Source of the DNA: a virus
Reading direction: 5' to 3' (one strand)
Virus record (IMG/VR): IMGVR_UViG_3300042453_002700
Location: 1 to 27,237 of that record
Length of the DNA: 27,237 nucleotides
In this document: one piece after another, positions 20,340-27,237 of the stretch
Position numbering within the stretch: position 1 is the first letter of the stretch
How the letters are laid out: each line of letters begins with the position of its first letter
Translations under genes and position numbers: made by a program
The notes under the pieces: generated by a model
Seen by the model: the letters and a program-made list of their open reading frames with translations, nothing else
What the model was told of the DNA's origin: nothing
Databases searched by the model: none

Positions 20340-20713
20340 TTTTTTGCGAGTTCCTCCACGTCGCTCTCGGTCATGTTGTTGTGCTTCATGGCCCGCTCGA
20401 AGAGCTTCGACACCACGGCTGACGACTTCTTCGCCAGCTGCTCGATGCCCTGCTCGTCGAAGAGCCGCTCGCCGCTCTCGGGGTGGCACAGGCAGCGGGC
20501 CAGGTACTTCGTCCTGAAGTTGTCGATGCCTCGCTCCTTGTTGCCGATCCACTCCTTCTCGTAGGAGTCCCGCTCCTCGACGGTCATCACACGGATGCCG
20601 AGCACCAGCGGCTTACCGCTGGCGTCCTTCCACTCACGCACCGTAACCTTGAGCACGGACAGATCGTCCGAGGCGAGAATCTGGGCGGCGAGTTCCTGCA
20701 CAGTCAGAGCCAT
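20336..20713 (-). CDS. Tail assembly chaperone (gpG-like)
   Basis: A 125-aa protein: MALTVQELAAQILASDDLSV, VMTVEERDSYEKEWIGNKER, and an acidic helical tail ending ESDVEELAKN. It sits just ahead of the tape measure gene with AGGAG upstream of ATG 20713, the lambda gpG position. The last codons are GCA AAA AAC then TGA, a slippery A-AAA-AAC site that places the ribosome in the -1 frame. The short form and the long fusion together fold tape measure and tube proteins during tail assembly. Confidence 0.8.
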   Translation of the reverse strand: MALTVQELAAQILASDDLSVLKVTVREWKDASGKPLVLGIRVMTVEERDSYEKEWIGNKERGIDNFRTKYLARCLCHPESGERLFDEQGIEQLAKKSSAVVSKLFERAMKHNNMTESDVEELAKN

Positions 20714-20721
20714 GGCATCTC

Positions 20722-21039
20722 CTATGGTTGGATCCTTAACGTGACGGTGTACCGCGCCACGTCATTGGCAATGCCCTGGAGCGTGAACTTCTCGAGCACG
20801 GCGGTGCCGGAGTAGGCAAGGCCACCGCCCGCAATCGAAACCGCAGCACGCTTGGCGTACTTGGCCGTCGAGATGTTCGCAGTCGTCAGGCACGATATCT
20901 CTATAGTGCCAACGTCAAGCGTCCACGTACTCGCACGAGCCAGCGGCAGCGAGCCGCCGTGCGTCACACGCAGTTCGGTGATCTCACCGAATGACACGCC
21001 GTCCCACGTCGCCGTGACGCCCGTTGCGTATGTAGCCAT
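20722..21039 (-). CDS. Tail tube-like protein
   Basis: A 105-aa protein, all strands: YATGVTATWDGVSFGEITEL, WTLDVGTIEISCLTTANIS and ARYTVTLRIQP. 'W-D/N-G-V-x-F-G-E' and a C-terminal 'Y-T-V-T' strand are typical of small siphovirus tail tube subunits. Good ribosome site (GGAGG). Either this gene or the next upstream one (21058-21453) is the major tube protein. Confidence 0.6.
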   Translation of the reverse strand: MATYATGVTATWDGVSFGEITELRVTHGGSLPLARASTWTLDVGTIEISCLTTANISTAKYAKRAAVSIAGGGLAYSGTAVLEKFTLQGIANDVARYTVTLRIQP

Positions 21040-21057
21040 GACGGGCCTCCGTCAGGC

Positions 21058-21453
21058 TTACCGCTCGATGCGGATCGTCACCTGGCCGCGGATGGCATCG
21101 TTGGTGGCGAGCGTGAGCGTGGAGCTCTGCACCGTGCCGCCCTTGCTCAGGAGCGAAGAGCCGCCGACGGTGATGGCCAGCGTGCCCGTGGCCTTGTCCT
21201 CGATGATGCTCTTGCCGACGTAGTCGAACTGCACCGTGCGGCCGGTGTCGCCAGAGGCCGAGCCGGCCAGCGGCAGGTCGAGAGTCTTGGCCGTTTCGCC
21301 AGCGGTCTGGCCCAGATGGGCCACATTGATCTTCTCGTCCTCGGCGGCCGGGTCCGCATACGAAACGACGATATTCGTCACGGTGTACTTCGTGGCCGTC
21401 GTCGGCCACGTCACTACCGTACCGGCACCATCATGCGGAGTCTCGAAAGACAT
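21058..21453 (-). CDS. Tail tube-like / major tail protein candidate
   Basis: A 131-aa protein rich in strands (VVTWPTTATKYTVTNIVVSY, RTVQFDYVGKSIIEDKATGT, SLLSKGGTVQSSTLTLATND). It begins with MSFETPHDGAGTVV and has the Thr/Val/Gly-rich look of a tube or decoration subunit. It lies between the tail terminator and the second tube-like gene. Which one forms the tube cannot be decided by sequence alone. Confidence 0.6.
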   Translation of the reverse strand: MSFETPHDGAGTVVTWPTTATKYTVTNIVVSYADPAAEDEKINVAHLGQTAGETAKTLDLPLAGSASGDTGRTVQFDYVGKSIIEDKATGTLAITVGGSSLLSKGGTVQSSTLTLATNDAIRGQVTIRIER

Positions 21454-21456
21454 CGT

Positions 21457-21876
21457 TCAAATCTCCTGCCAGAGGATCGAATACTGTTGGTTGACCGTGA
21501 GAATCGGCGGCAAGTCGCCTCCCGCCAGCTGCACCACGCCGTCCGATTCCGTGTCCAGAGACACGTTCCTGACGCTCACGTAGTTTTCCACAGCGGTCCC
21601 GTACCCATCCAGAACCGAGCGGCATCGGTCGGCGATGTCCCGGGCCTCGCCGTACGTCTCGGCGTACACGTCCACCGACAGCAGTACGACGCCCATTCCC
21701 ATAGGGCCGGATAGCGTCTGCGTCCGCTGGATGCCCGTGCGACGCCAAGTGATGAACGGCAGATCCGCCGAGGCCGGTGCCACGACGGGGTAGACACGCT
21801 GGCCCACGACAGCCGCCACGGCGGGGTCGGCCACCAGGGCGTTGGCCAGCAGCTGCTCAGGTGACTTGAGTGGCAT
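21457..21876 (-). CDS. Tail terminator / completion protein (DUF3168, gpU-like)
   Basis: A 139-aa protein. LLANALVADPAVAAVVGQRV (residues 9-28) and YPVVAPASADLPFITWRRTG followed by VLLSVDVYAETYGEARDIAD match the DUF3168 family: a helix, 'V-G-x-R-V-Y-P', 'P-F-I-T-W', then a strand and a long helix. This family caps the tail tube and joins it to the head. It is in the expected place, between the gp10-like gene and the tube genes. ATG at 21876. Confidence 0.8.
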   Translation of the reverse strand: MPLKSPEQLLANALVADPAVAAVVGQRVYPVVAPASADLPFITWRRTGIQRTQTLSGPMGMGVVLLSVDVYAETYGEARDIADRCRSVLDGYGTAVENYVSVRNVSLDTESDGVVQLAGGDLPPILTVNQQYSILWQEI

Positions 21877-21878
21877 GG

Positions 21879-22646
21879 CTAGCCTCCGATGATGCCGCTG
21901 ATGGTGCCGGTGCTGGACTGCGTAATCTTGGAGATGGCGGCCTCAATCGAGATGCTGAGCTCACGCCGCAGGATCTCGGCCACTTGGTTCTTGGTCTGCT
22001 CGTAGGCGGTCTGCACGGGCGGGCGGCCAGCCACACCACCAGGCCGAACTACCGGCAGGCGGATTGCCCCCTGGCCCTTCTTGCCCTTCATGAAAAAAGC
22101 GTAGGGCTGCGACTTGCTGCCGTCGGGGTAGATGTCGAACGGCCCACGGGCGGCCAGGCTGGAAGCGATGACGGCCCCCTGGCCCTTCACTTGGTGGGCA
22201 CTGATGTTGGCCACCTTGCCAGACTTCATGCGGCGGGTGTGCGACTTTCGCTGGTAGGGCTTGTCCGACAGCTTGGTGACTTCCCGCTCCTTAGTGCCGA
22301 ACTCCAGCCACCACTGATGAAAGCCCCGCTCCTTGCCAATCCGCACGCTGCCAGCGGTGGCGGTGCCACGCTCTTTCTGAGACTGCCGGTAGCCGATCAG
22401 GCCAACGGCCGCCCCGTCCTTCGGGTACTTAACCGTCTTGTAATGGGCGGCCCGCTTGAGATTGCCGGTGGGGCCCACGGGCGTGACTTCCCGCAGCCGC
22501 AGGTACGCCGGCCAGATGGCTTTCTCCAGGGCCGCCTCCAGCGTGTCGGCAAGCCCGGCACGGCCGTCTTGGCCGAACAGGTTCCGCAGCTGCTCGGTCT
22601 TTTGCTTCAGGTCGGTGGAGTCCACCGTGATCGAGATGAAGGCCAC
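21879..22646 (-). CDS. HK97 gp10-like head-tail / neck protein
   Basis: A 255-aa protein. It opens with VAFISITVDSTDLKQKTEQL, a strand plus a helix typical of gp10-like proteins, followed by VTPVGPTGNLKRAAHY (the 'P-V-G-P-T-G-N-L-(K/R)-x-S/A' signature) and FHQWWLEFGTKER ('(H/Y)-x-x-x-x-E-F-G-T'). The usual length is about 130-160 aa, so the extra ~100 residues in the middle (lysine/arginine-rich KKGQGAIRLPVVRPGG) are unusual. GTG at 22646 has a perfect AGGAGG seven bases upstream and overlaps the preceding stop as TAGTG; the longer form is less likely. Confidence 0.75.
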   Translation of the reverse strand: MAFISITVDSTDLKQKTEQLRNLFGQDGRAGLADTLEAALEKAIWPAYLRLREVTPVGPTGNLKRAAHYKTVKYPKDGAAVGLIGYRQSQKERGTATAGSVRIGKERGFHQWWLEFGTKEREVTKLSDKPYQRKSHTRRMKSGKVANISAHQVKGQGAVIASSLAARGPFDIYPDGSKSQPYAFFMKGKKGQGAIRLPVVRPGGVAGRPPVQTAYEQTKNQVAEILRRELSISIEAAISKITQSSTGTISGIIGG

Positions 22647-22960
22647 TAGATCGCCTCCTGGCACAGCAACTCATGCTCGGTGCGGTTGCCGTGCTCGAGG
22701 ATGCTGACGATCTCCAGCGTGCGGCCACGCCACTGCAGACGCATCTGCTGCGTCAGTCCGGTCAGATACCGCATCCGCACCCGGTGGCTGGCCTCGGTCT
22801 GCTGCTGACCCTGCAGGAAGAACTCCCGGGCCGAGATGCCTTCGACGCTGGCCCAACGCTCAGCGAAGGTGCCCCACGTCTGCGTAGCCTCGCCCAGCGG
22901 CGTGCGGCTGTCCGTGGCCTGCTGCACCGTCACTCGCTCTCGGAGCCGGCCGGAGTCCAT
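22646..22960 (-). CDS. Head-tail adaptor / head closure protein (SPP1 gp16-like)
   Basis: A 104-aa protein. MDSGRLRERVTVQQATDSRT followed by WGTFAERWASVEGISAREFF and HRVRMRYLTGLTQQMRLQWR is the standard order of small head closure proteins ('M-x-x-G-x-L-R-x-R-V/I-T-x-Q' then 'W-A-x-V'). These seal the head after DNA packaging and form the stopper. The ATG at 22960 overlaps the upstream stop as TGATG. Confidence 0.8.
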   Translation of the reverse strand: MDSGRLRERVTVQQATDSRTPLGEATQTWGTFAERWASVEGISAREFFLQGQQQTEASHRVRMRYLTGLTQQMRLQWRGRTLEIVSILEHGNRTEHELLCQEAI

Positions 22961-23361
22961 CAGTTTGGCCCCCACAGGATCAGCTTGTAGGTGCCAGTGC
23001 CAGCCCCAGCCGTCAGCATCGGCACGGGCTCGCTGTCGGCCATCTGCGTCACGGCTACCTCGCCGTTGGACGAGATGAGCCGCCACGCATCGTCGCCGCC
23101 GTCGTTTAGGGTGCGGCGGCTAGAGCCACTCCACGAAAAGGCCAGCTTCAGCGGCGAGCCCAGCGACACAAGCGAGCCGGCGGCGTTGCGGTACGTGCCG
23201 AAGTTGATTGACACGCTCGAGGTGCCAGCGGTGCCGGTGATTGCCACCGCCTCGCCCGATGCGTACCCGGTGACGGACTGCAGCGACAGCACTTTGAGCC
23301 TGGCCGTGCCAGACGTGTCGTGGAAGAGGGCGTCAACAGTGATGCGGCCGTCGATGCTCAT
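22960..23361 (-). CDS. Structural protein of unknown function, paralogue B
   Basis: A 133-aa strand-rich protein, MSIDGRITVDALFHDTSGTA at the start and YKLILWGPN at the end. The N-terminus matches that of the neighbour 23358-23777 (MSVEGRIIVDALFHD) and both have a following VLSL segment and a hydrophobic 'Y-x-(I/L)-I-x-x-G' end. ATGA overlap with the neighbour. Possibly a head or neck decoration protein; the two may form a hetero-assembly. Confidence 0.6.
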   Translation of the reverse strand: MSIDGRITVDALFHDTSGTARLKVLSLQSVTGYASGEAVAITGTAGTSSVSINFGTYRNAAGSLVSLGSPLKLAFSWSGSSRRTLNDGGDDAWRLISSNGEVAVTQMADSEPVPMLTAGAGTGTYKLILWGPN

Positions 23362-23777
23362 GAGCCCAGCATGATGATGGTGTATCCAGACACGCCGCTG
23401 CGAGACGCAATCGTCGGCAGGTACTCAGTGCCAGCGTCGAGGTTGAACAGGTTCAGGACGGCGATGTCGCCCTCAAACAAAGTCGTCTCCAGTTGGTTTG
23501 CAAGTTCGGCGTCCCAGCGATAGAACGACAGTTCGCCAGACTCTGCCTTTACGACGGCCCGGTTGATCGCAACGAACGACACAAGGTTGCCGTCAGGGTC
23601 GCGGTACGATGTCGGCTGCAACGCAAGCGGCGTCGGGCTTTCGCCAACGGTGCCAGCGAGGATCGCCACCTTGCCAGCCGTGTACTCGTCTGACTGAGCC
23701 AGCGACAGGACATTAATGCCTGCGTTGGTTTTGTCGTGAAACAAGGCATCGACAATGATCCGGCCTTCAACGCTCAT
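23358..23777 (-). CDS. Structural protein of unknown function, paralogue A
   Basis: A 139-aa strand-rich protein with MSVEGRIIVDALFHDKTNAG at the N-terminus, and GYTIIMLGS at the end. It is a diverged tandem copy of 22960-23361: the first 15 residues align with four conservative changes, the middles differ, and the ends share pattern. It lies between the connector and head closure genes, so a virion part is likely. ATG at 23777 overlaps the connector gene stop as ATGA. Confidence 0.6.
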   Translation of the reverse strand: MSVEGRIIVDALFHDKTNAGINVLSLAQSDEYTAGKVAILAGTVGESPTPLALQPTSYRDPDGNLVSFVAINRAVVKAESGELSFYRWDAELANQLETTLFEGDIAVLNLFNLDAGTEYLPTIASRSGVSGYTIIMLGS

Positions 23778-24373
23778 CGGTAGGATCCCCAGCGTTGCGA
23801 GTCGAGCAGAGACTTGACGCCAAACTCAATCTCTTTGCTGATGCTGCCGGTGAGAACGCTAGAGCGTGACTCGTACCAGTGCCCAACGAGCATCAGGATG
23901 GCGTGGCGGATGGCGGCTGGCACGCTCGTGCCGCTGGCCCCGTAGCCGGCCCACCACGTCACAGCCACGGCGTTGTAGTCGTCCAGGTTCGCCGGCCACG
24001 TTCCGGCACGCAGCTGCCGCACCACGCCAGGCGTTGAGTGGCGGTCCACCCGGTACGCCGTCGTGGACAGCGTGGCCGTGGAGTCGTCGCCCAGCGTGTA
24101 GGTGAGTGCCACCGCCGTGGTCGTGCCACTCGTGGCAATCGGCGGCCGGGGCAGCTCGATCTCGTAGGGGAACGAGTCGAGCCGCATCGTCCACTGCGTG
24201 TTGATCAGCGTGCGGTCCAGGTACTGCTCGCACCATTCTCTCGCAGAACTTACGAGATTTTGGATATAGGAATCGTCGTCGCTGATGTCCACACGCAGGT
24301 GGGCCTTGGCCTCGGATACCGAGACGGGCTCAACCGCCGGCGGCGTCGCTCTGGTCAGGCTGCGGTACTGCAC
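23774..24373 (-). CDS. Head-tail connector protein (HK97 gp6-like)
   Basis: A 199-aa protein. VEPVSVSEAKAHLRVDISDD (about 14-33) with YIQNLVSSAREWCEQYLDRT is the hallmark of gp6-like connectors ('P-V-S-L-x-E-A-K-x-H-L-R-V...D-D-x-x-I-x-x-L-I-x-x-A-R-x-x-x-E'), ending with AIRHAILMLVGHWYESR. It forms the ring under the portal. GTG at 24373 has GAGGA upstream and overlaps the previous gene by 44 bases; the open frame upstream is arginine/serine-rich and not likely translated. Confidence 0.85.
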   Translation of the reverse strand: MQYRSLTRATPPAVEPVSVSEAKAHLRVDISDDDSYIQNLVSSAREWCEQYLDRTLINTQWTMRLDSFPYEIELPRPPIATSGTTTAVALTYTLGDDSTATLSTTAYRVDRHSTPGVVRQLRAGTWPANLDDYNAVAVTWWAGYGASGTSVPAAIRHAILMLVGHWYESRSSVLTGSISKEIEFGVKSLLDSQRWGSYR

Positions 24374-24569
24374 GGGGGCGTCCTCGTTTCCTGGGCGTGG
24401 CGTCGGCCGTCTCGGCCCGGTGCTCGATGGCCGCCGTCTCGATGGTCTGCTGCTTGTCCTCGACGGCGATGCCTCGGCTGATCCAATCGTTCGCCATGCC
24501 GTCGGGAACGTCCGGCAGCACCTGGCCACGCTTGTAGTGCCGGTAGCTCATCAGCATCCTTATCTTCAT
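24330..24569 (-). CDS. Small head-module protein of unknown function
   Basis: A 79-aa protein. MKIRMLMSYRHYKRGQVLPD, VPDGMANDWISRGIAVEDK resembles small phage proteins often found between capsid and connector genes ('K-V-R-M-L-x-s-x-x-G...G-x-V-x-x-x-p-d-x-x-A-x-x-L-I-x-x-G-x-A'). The C-terminal TPRKRGRPRAVP is AT-hook-like and could contact DNA. ATG at 24569 overlaps the upstream stop as ATGA. Confidence 0.65.
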   Translation of the reverse strand: MKIRMLMSYRHYKRGQVLPDVPDGMANDWISRGIAVEDKQQTIETAAIEHRAETADATPRKRGRPRAVPQPDQSDAAGG

Positions 24570-25303
24570 GATTCACCCACCCTCCATGCAGTTTCGGGCC
24601 GCTTGCTCGTGGACGTGAACTCATTCGCCCACTGGAACACCGGGCTTGTCAGGTTGCGGCCCGGCCACGTCACGACGTACTCGCCGTGCCCCAGAACGAC
24701 ACGGGGCGAGACGAAGATCCGGTTGCCGCTCTCTCGCCAGTTCTTCCACCACCAGATGTCGGGATCTAGCCGGCCGTCGCCCCACGAACCCTCGGGGTCT
24801 GGCTTCGACCAGAACCACGGTTTCTTGGTTCGCTTGAGTGCGGCCGTGCTGATCACCGTGAGGCCGAAGTGGGCCGTGTCCACTTCTTGAATCGGCTCGG
24901 CAAACCACGACGGCGGCAGGCTCGTGTGCCCGGCATCCGGCGGCGAATCCAGCGTGCCCTTGAGCGTGAGCATGGGGCGGCCGTCTTCTCGCTTGGTTTG
25001 CAGCCCCGTGATGGCGTCACACTGGAAAGTCATGGCCATCGCAAAGAGCGTCTCCACGTCTTCCTTCGTGAAGAACGTGTCGTAATCAATCGCCAGCAGG
25101 TACTCGGCCTTGTCGATGAACTGCTCGAACACCCGGGTGTTCACCTGGTCCCAGAAGCAGCCCGTGCCCAGCGTCGGCCGGATGCCGAGCGGCATCAGGG
25201 CCTGAGCCCAGGCGAAGAAGTTGCTGGTAAACCCCAGCCGGGGCATCGACAGCACGGCCTCGACTCGGATATCTACCTGCGTGTCACCGACACGGACGAG
25301 CAT
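24566..25303 (-). CDS. GT-A fold glycosyltransferase-like protein in the head module
   Basis: A 245-aa protein. AEYLLAIDYDTFFTKEDVET (67-86) holds a D-x-D (D73, D75) after a hydrophobic strand, the metal and nucleotide-sugar site of GT-A glycosyltransferases; AITGLQTKREDGRPMLTLKG and DTAHFGLTVISTAALKRTKK follow in the family order, with a D-x-D-x-W-W-W-K-N-W-R region (DPDIWWWKNWRESG) later. The N-terminal segment (SMPRLGFTSNFFAWAQALMP) matches the nucleotide pocket helix of this group. It is flanked by capsid and connector genes, so it may glycosylate virion proteins or be a passenger. ATG at 25303 with GAGGGG upstream. Confidence 0.7.
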   Translation of the reverse strand: MLVRVGDTQVDIRVEAVLSMPRLGFTSNFFAWAQALMPLGIRPTLGTGCFWDQVNTRVFEQFIDKAEYLLAIDYDTFFTKEDVETLFAMAMTFQCDAITGLQTKREDGRPMLTLKGTLDSPPDAGHTSLPPSWFAEPIQEVDTAHFGLTVISTAALKRTKKPWFWSKPDPEGSWGDGRLDPDIWWWKNWRESGNRIFVSPRVVLGHGEYVVTWPGRNLTSPVFQWANEFTSTSKRPETAWRVGES

Positions 25304-25322
25304 GGTGGCCCCTCAAATGGAA

Positions 25323-25355
25323 ACGGCTGGCAGAGCGTAGAGCCCTGCCAGCCGT
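25323..25355 (-). terminator. Strong hairpin after the capsid-associated gene
   Basis: ACGGCTGGCAG and CTGCCAGCCGT form a perfect 11-bp stem around an 11-base loop. In the leftward direction it is followed by TTTCCATTT. It lies in the 77-bp gap between the 25381-25824 gene and the glycosyltransferase-like gene, so it would limit read-through from the highly expressed capsid genes. Confidence 0.6.
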
Positions 25356-25380
25356 CCACTGTGCCGCATGTGTCAAGCGA

Positions 25381-25824
25381 TCAGCCGCTGACGAGCGTGC
25401 CGACGTTCTTGGTGGCCGCCGAGACCGGAGCCTCTTCGGCACGGCCCAGCCGGGCCACGCTGTTCACCGCCACGGTGTTGCCGGGCGAGGTGTACAGCGT
25501 CAGGAAGCGACGCTTGCCACGCATGTCCACGTTGAACCGAGCCACGTAGCCGACGTTCGCCCCGGTCGTGGTGCCAGCCGCCACCGTGAAGTCGGTGCCG
25601 CCCACGAACCCGCTGATGTTCGTCTGGCCGGTGCCGGTCACGTCGTGCTGCGTCAGCCGGAGCACCGGAGCCGCATTGCTGGTGGTCGCCGTGTACGGCG
25701 AGTACACCACGTCGATGGAAACGTACTCGTAGCCGAGGGTGTCGATCTCGTGGCTGTGGGTGGCCGAGGCCGCCACACTCGCCGCCGCCTTGGCGTCCGT
25801 CTTCGTTGCCGCAATCTGGATCAT
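25381..25824 (-). CDS. Capsid-adjacent structural protein, possible decoration protein
   Basis: A 147-aa strand-rich protein: MIQIAATKTDAKAAASVAAS, EYVSIDVVYSPYTATTSNAA, YVARFNVDMRGKRRFLTLYT and SVARLGRAEEAPV at the end. It follows the major capsid gene after 30 bases and is followed by a terminator, so it is likely made in large amount. The size and place suit a head decoration protein, which is inference. Confidence 0.6.
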   Translation of the reverse strand: MIQIAATKTDAKAAASVAASATHSHEIDTLGYEYVSIDVVYSPYTATTSNAAPVLRLTQHDVTGTGQTNISGFVGGTDFTVAAGTTTGANVGYVARFNVDMRGKRRFLTLYTSPGNTVAVNSVARLGRAEEAPVSAATKNVGTLVSG

Positions 25825-25854
25825 GGGAGCAGTTCTCCGTGGATGGAACTAGGT

Positions 25855-27165
25855 TCAGGACGCCGCAGTCTTCAGAGCGATCACCGGGCCCGCCTCGCTG
25901 GTCGAGCCGAGCGAGTGGAACACGGCGTTGGCCCGCACGATGCCGGTCACGAGCGTCTGGTCATACTCGACCAGCCGCTCCTGGCTGACACGCAGGGCGT
26001 AGCCCTGACGCAGGCCGAGGGCACCCGCCATGGCCATGTCGCCGAACAGCACCTTGATCTTCGACGCATCCGCACCGAGCGTGCTGTTCAGGACATGCAC
26101 CAGGGTGACGGGGTAGCCGAGGAACGTGAGGCCGAAGCCCTGGGCCACGCTGGCGTTGCCACCCTGGCCGAGATCCAGCCGCTGCATCGCAGCGTGGTAG
26201 CCGGCCGGCGAGATGTACCACCGGGCACCGGGCAGGGCGTAACGCGGAGTCTTCGCCAGCACGGCAAGGAAGTCTTCCTTGTCGAGCGTCTCGAATCCCG
26301 TGTTGCCGGGGGCCGCCGTCGCCACGCTGGCGGTGTACGGAGCGGTGTCGATCTTGACCGCCACGCCATGGTGGCCGCCGAAGGCCGAAACGCCCGTGCC
26401 CGTAAATACCGCCTCGTCGAGCGCCTTGGCCACAGCAAGGCTGTGCTCCTGGGCGATCAGGTCGGCAATGCCGACGCCGTCGGCCCACAGTTCGTTGCTG
26501 ATCTTCGTGGCCACGCCGAACTTCTGAGCGACCAGCTGCACCTGCGTGCCGGTCATGTCGCTGTAGGAGAACTCGCTGCCTTCGCCGAGCCACGCACCGG
26601 TGACGCCGGTGAGCCGCTTCGGGATCATCAGCGTGTCCGACGCCATCGAGAAGTTCTGCAGGGCCGTGGGGGCCACGCCGTACGTCTCGACGTTGCGGAT
26701 GATCTCGTTCGACACCTCGTCAGGCACGGCAAACCCGCCGGTGCTGTTGACGCCTTCGACCATCGTGCGGCTCTCGACGCCGTGGTCAGCACACCACCGC
26801 CGGGCGTTGTCGTCGCCGGCGAACTTGGCACGCAGCCACATGCCGAAACGGTACGCCGTCTCGTGCGAGCGGAACGCCTTGAGCTTCCGGCCGTCCCGCA
26901 CCGGCTCGATGCGATTCTCAACCGCACGCACCTCGGGGGCCGGCGAGCAACGCTCGGCCACGCTGCGGAGATTCTTGGCCGACTCGACCACCTTGACCTC
27001 GAAGTCGATCGAGGCGGCGAGCTTCTGAGCCCGCTCGGTCAGGCCGGTGAGCTCCGCATCACGGGACTCGAGATCAGCCTGGTTGTCGGTCTGCAGGGCC
27101 GTGAGCGAGTCAATCCGCTCGGCAACGTCGTTGGCTTCGGCGCGAAGAGTCGAGAGGCGGTCCAT
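25855..27165 (-). CDS. HK97-type major capsid protein
   Basis: A 436-aa protein. The N-terminal ~100 residues form a coiled-coil delta domain (LRAEANDVAERIDSLTALQT, LESRDAELTGLTERAQKLAA), the built-in scaffold that is cut off by the phage protease. The mature part follows with GGFAVPDEVSNEIIRNVETY, MIPKRLTGVTGAWLGEGSEF, VAQKFGVATKISNELWADG and DEAVFTGTG, then GARWYISPAGYHAAMQ and LTFLGYPVTLVHVLNS of the P- and A-domains. ATG at 27165 with GGAG seven bases upstream. The protease, portal and terminase would be expected to the right. Confidence 0.92.
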   Translation of the reverse strand: MDRLSTLRAEANDVAERIDSLTALQTDNQADLESRDAELTGLTERAQKLAASIDFEVKVVESAKNLRSVAERCSPAPEVRAVENRIEPVRDGRKLKAFRSHETAYRFGMWLRAKFAGDDNARRWCADHGVESRTMVEGVNSTGGFAVPDEVSNEIIRNVETYGVAPTALQNFSMASDTLMIPKRLTGVTGAWLGEGSEFSYSDMTGTQVQLVAQKFGVATKISNELWADGVGIADLIAQEHSLAVAKALDEAVFTGTGVSAFGGHHGVAVKIDTAPYTASVATAAPGNTGFETLDKEDFLAVLAKTPRYALPGARWYISPAGYHAAMQRLDLGQGGNASVAQGFGLTFLGYPVTLVHVLNSTLGADASKIKVLFGDMAMAGALGLRQGYALRVSQERLVEYDQTLVTGIVRANAVFHSLGSTSEAGPVIALKTAAS

Positions 27166-27237
27166 GTGTGATCTCCAGCGGCGTGATTGCCGATGGAGTC
27201 CACTGTGCCGCTACGCACCCGGCCTCTTGCAGAACCT
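27166..27237. other. Right end of window upstream of the capsid gene
   Basis: Only 72 bases. Two leftward frames are open to the edge and one ends with TAG near 27211, so an upstream gene end cannot be identified with confidence. The capsid gene's ribosome site (GGAG) lies here. Confidence 0.4.

Noticed and set aside
25645-27171. 508-codon open frame on the plus strand opposite the capsid gene
   Set aside because: It is the antisense shadow of the GC-rich capsid gene; its product is Arg/His/Gly-rich with no domain, while the minus strand has clear HK97 capsid motifs.
25354-27211. 14-base exact repeat GTCCACTGTGCCGC at 25354 and 27198
   Set aside because: In 27 kb of GC-rich sequence a 14-base match or so is expected by chance; no shared context beyond it.
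1-27237. CRISPR arrays, insertion sequences, rRNA or tRNA genes
   Set aside because: No regularly spaced repeats, transposase genes or RNA gene structures were seen; the only long direct repeat is the gene duplication.

Overview
This window is part of the genome of a temperate, long-tailed (siphovirus-like) double-stranded DNA phage or prophage of a GC-rich bacterium. The evidence is an HK97-type major capsid gene, a head-tail/tail module with a long tape measure gene, a RecT/RusA/sliding-clamp replication module and a tyrosine recombinase. There are no host housekeeping genes, no rRNA or tRNA, no IS element and no CRISPR array. The host cannot be read from the sequence; a planctomycete-like host is only a guess from the general look of the proteins.

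Layout: almost everything is on the minus strand, so genes are transcribed from right to left. Bases 27165 to 12012 are the late, structural region: major capsid, an unrecognised capsid-adjacent protein, a glycosyltransferase-like gene, head-tail connector and closure proteins, tail terminator, two tail-tube-like proteins, a tail assembly chaperone with a predicted -1 frameshift, tape measure, distal tail proteins, a tail protein that reads as a seven-bladed RCC1-like propeller, then a zincin, a metallophosphoesterase and two smaller genes. The integrase (10930-11862) is the only convincing plus-strand gene. It converges on the late operon across a 150-bp stretch holding two long hairpins.

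Bases 10745 down to 1 are the early region. It starts with a small helix-turn-helix protein and short unknown genes, then RecT, a DGQHR-motif protein, an MT-A70 adenine methyltransferase, a PD-(D/E)XK-like protein, a GIY-YIG protein, a replication-initiator-like protein, a LexA DNA-binding domain without its protease, a bacterial-type DNA polymerase sliding clamp, a perfect 283-bp tandem gene duplication, a secreted protein, RusA, a SAM methyltransferase and the first codons of a family 2 glycosyltransferase. The early genes are packed with ATGA/GTGA overlaps, which suggests translational coupling.

The most notable regulatory signal is a 16-bp palindrome, GTRNCG-N4-CGTYAC, present four times between 9872 and 10770. 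Three copies sit between matching -35 and -10 boxes with identical 16-bp spacing. This looks like a phage regulon controlled by one repressor, yet no classical CI-type repressor gene is visible in the window. Two of these promoters place an ATG exactly where transcription should start, which suggests leaderless mRNAs. Several small genes under 60 codons were found by hand (2378-2473, 3874-3981, 9922-10065).

No terminase, portal, protease, holin or endolysin is seen. The first three are expected just beyond the right end.
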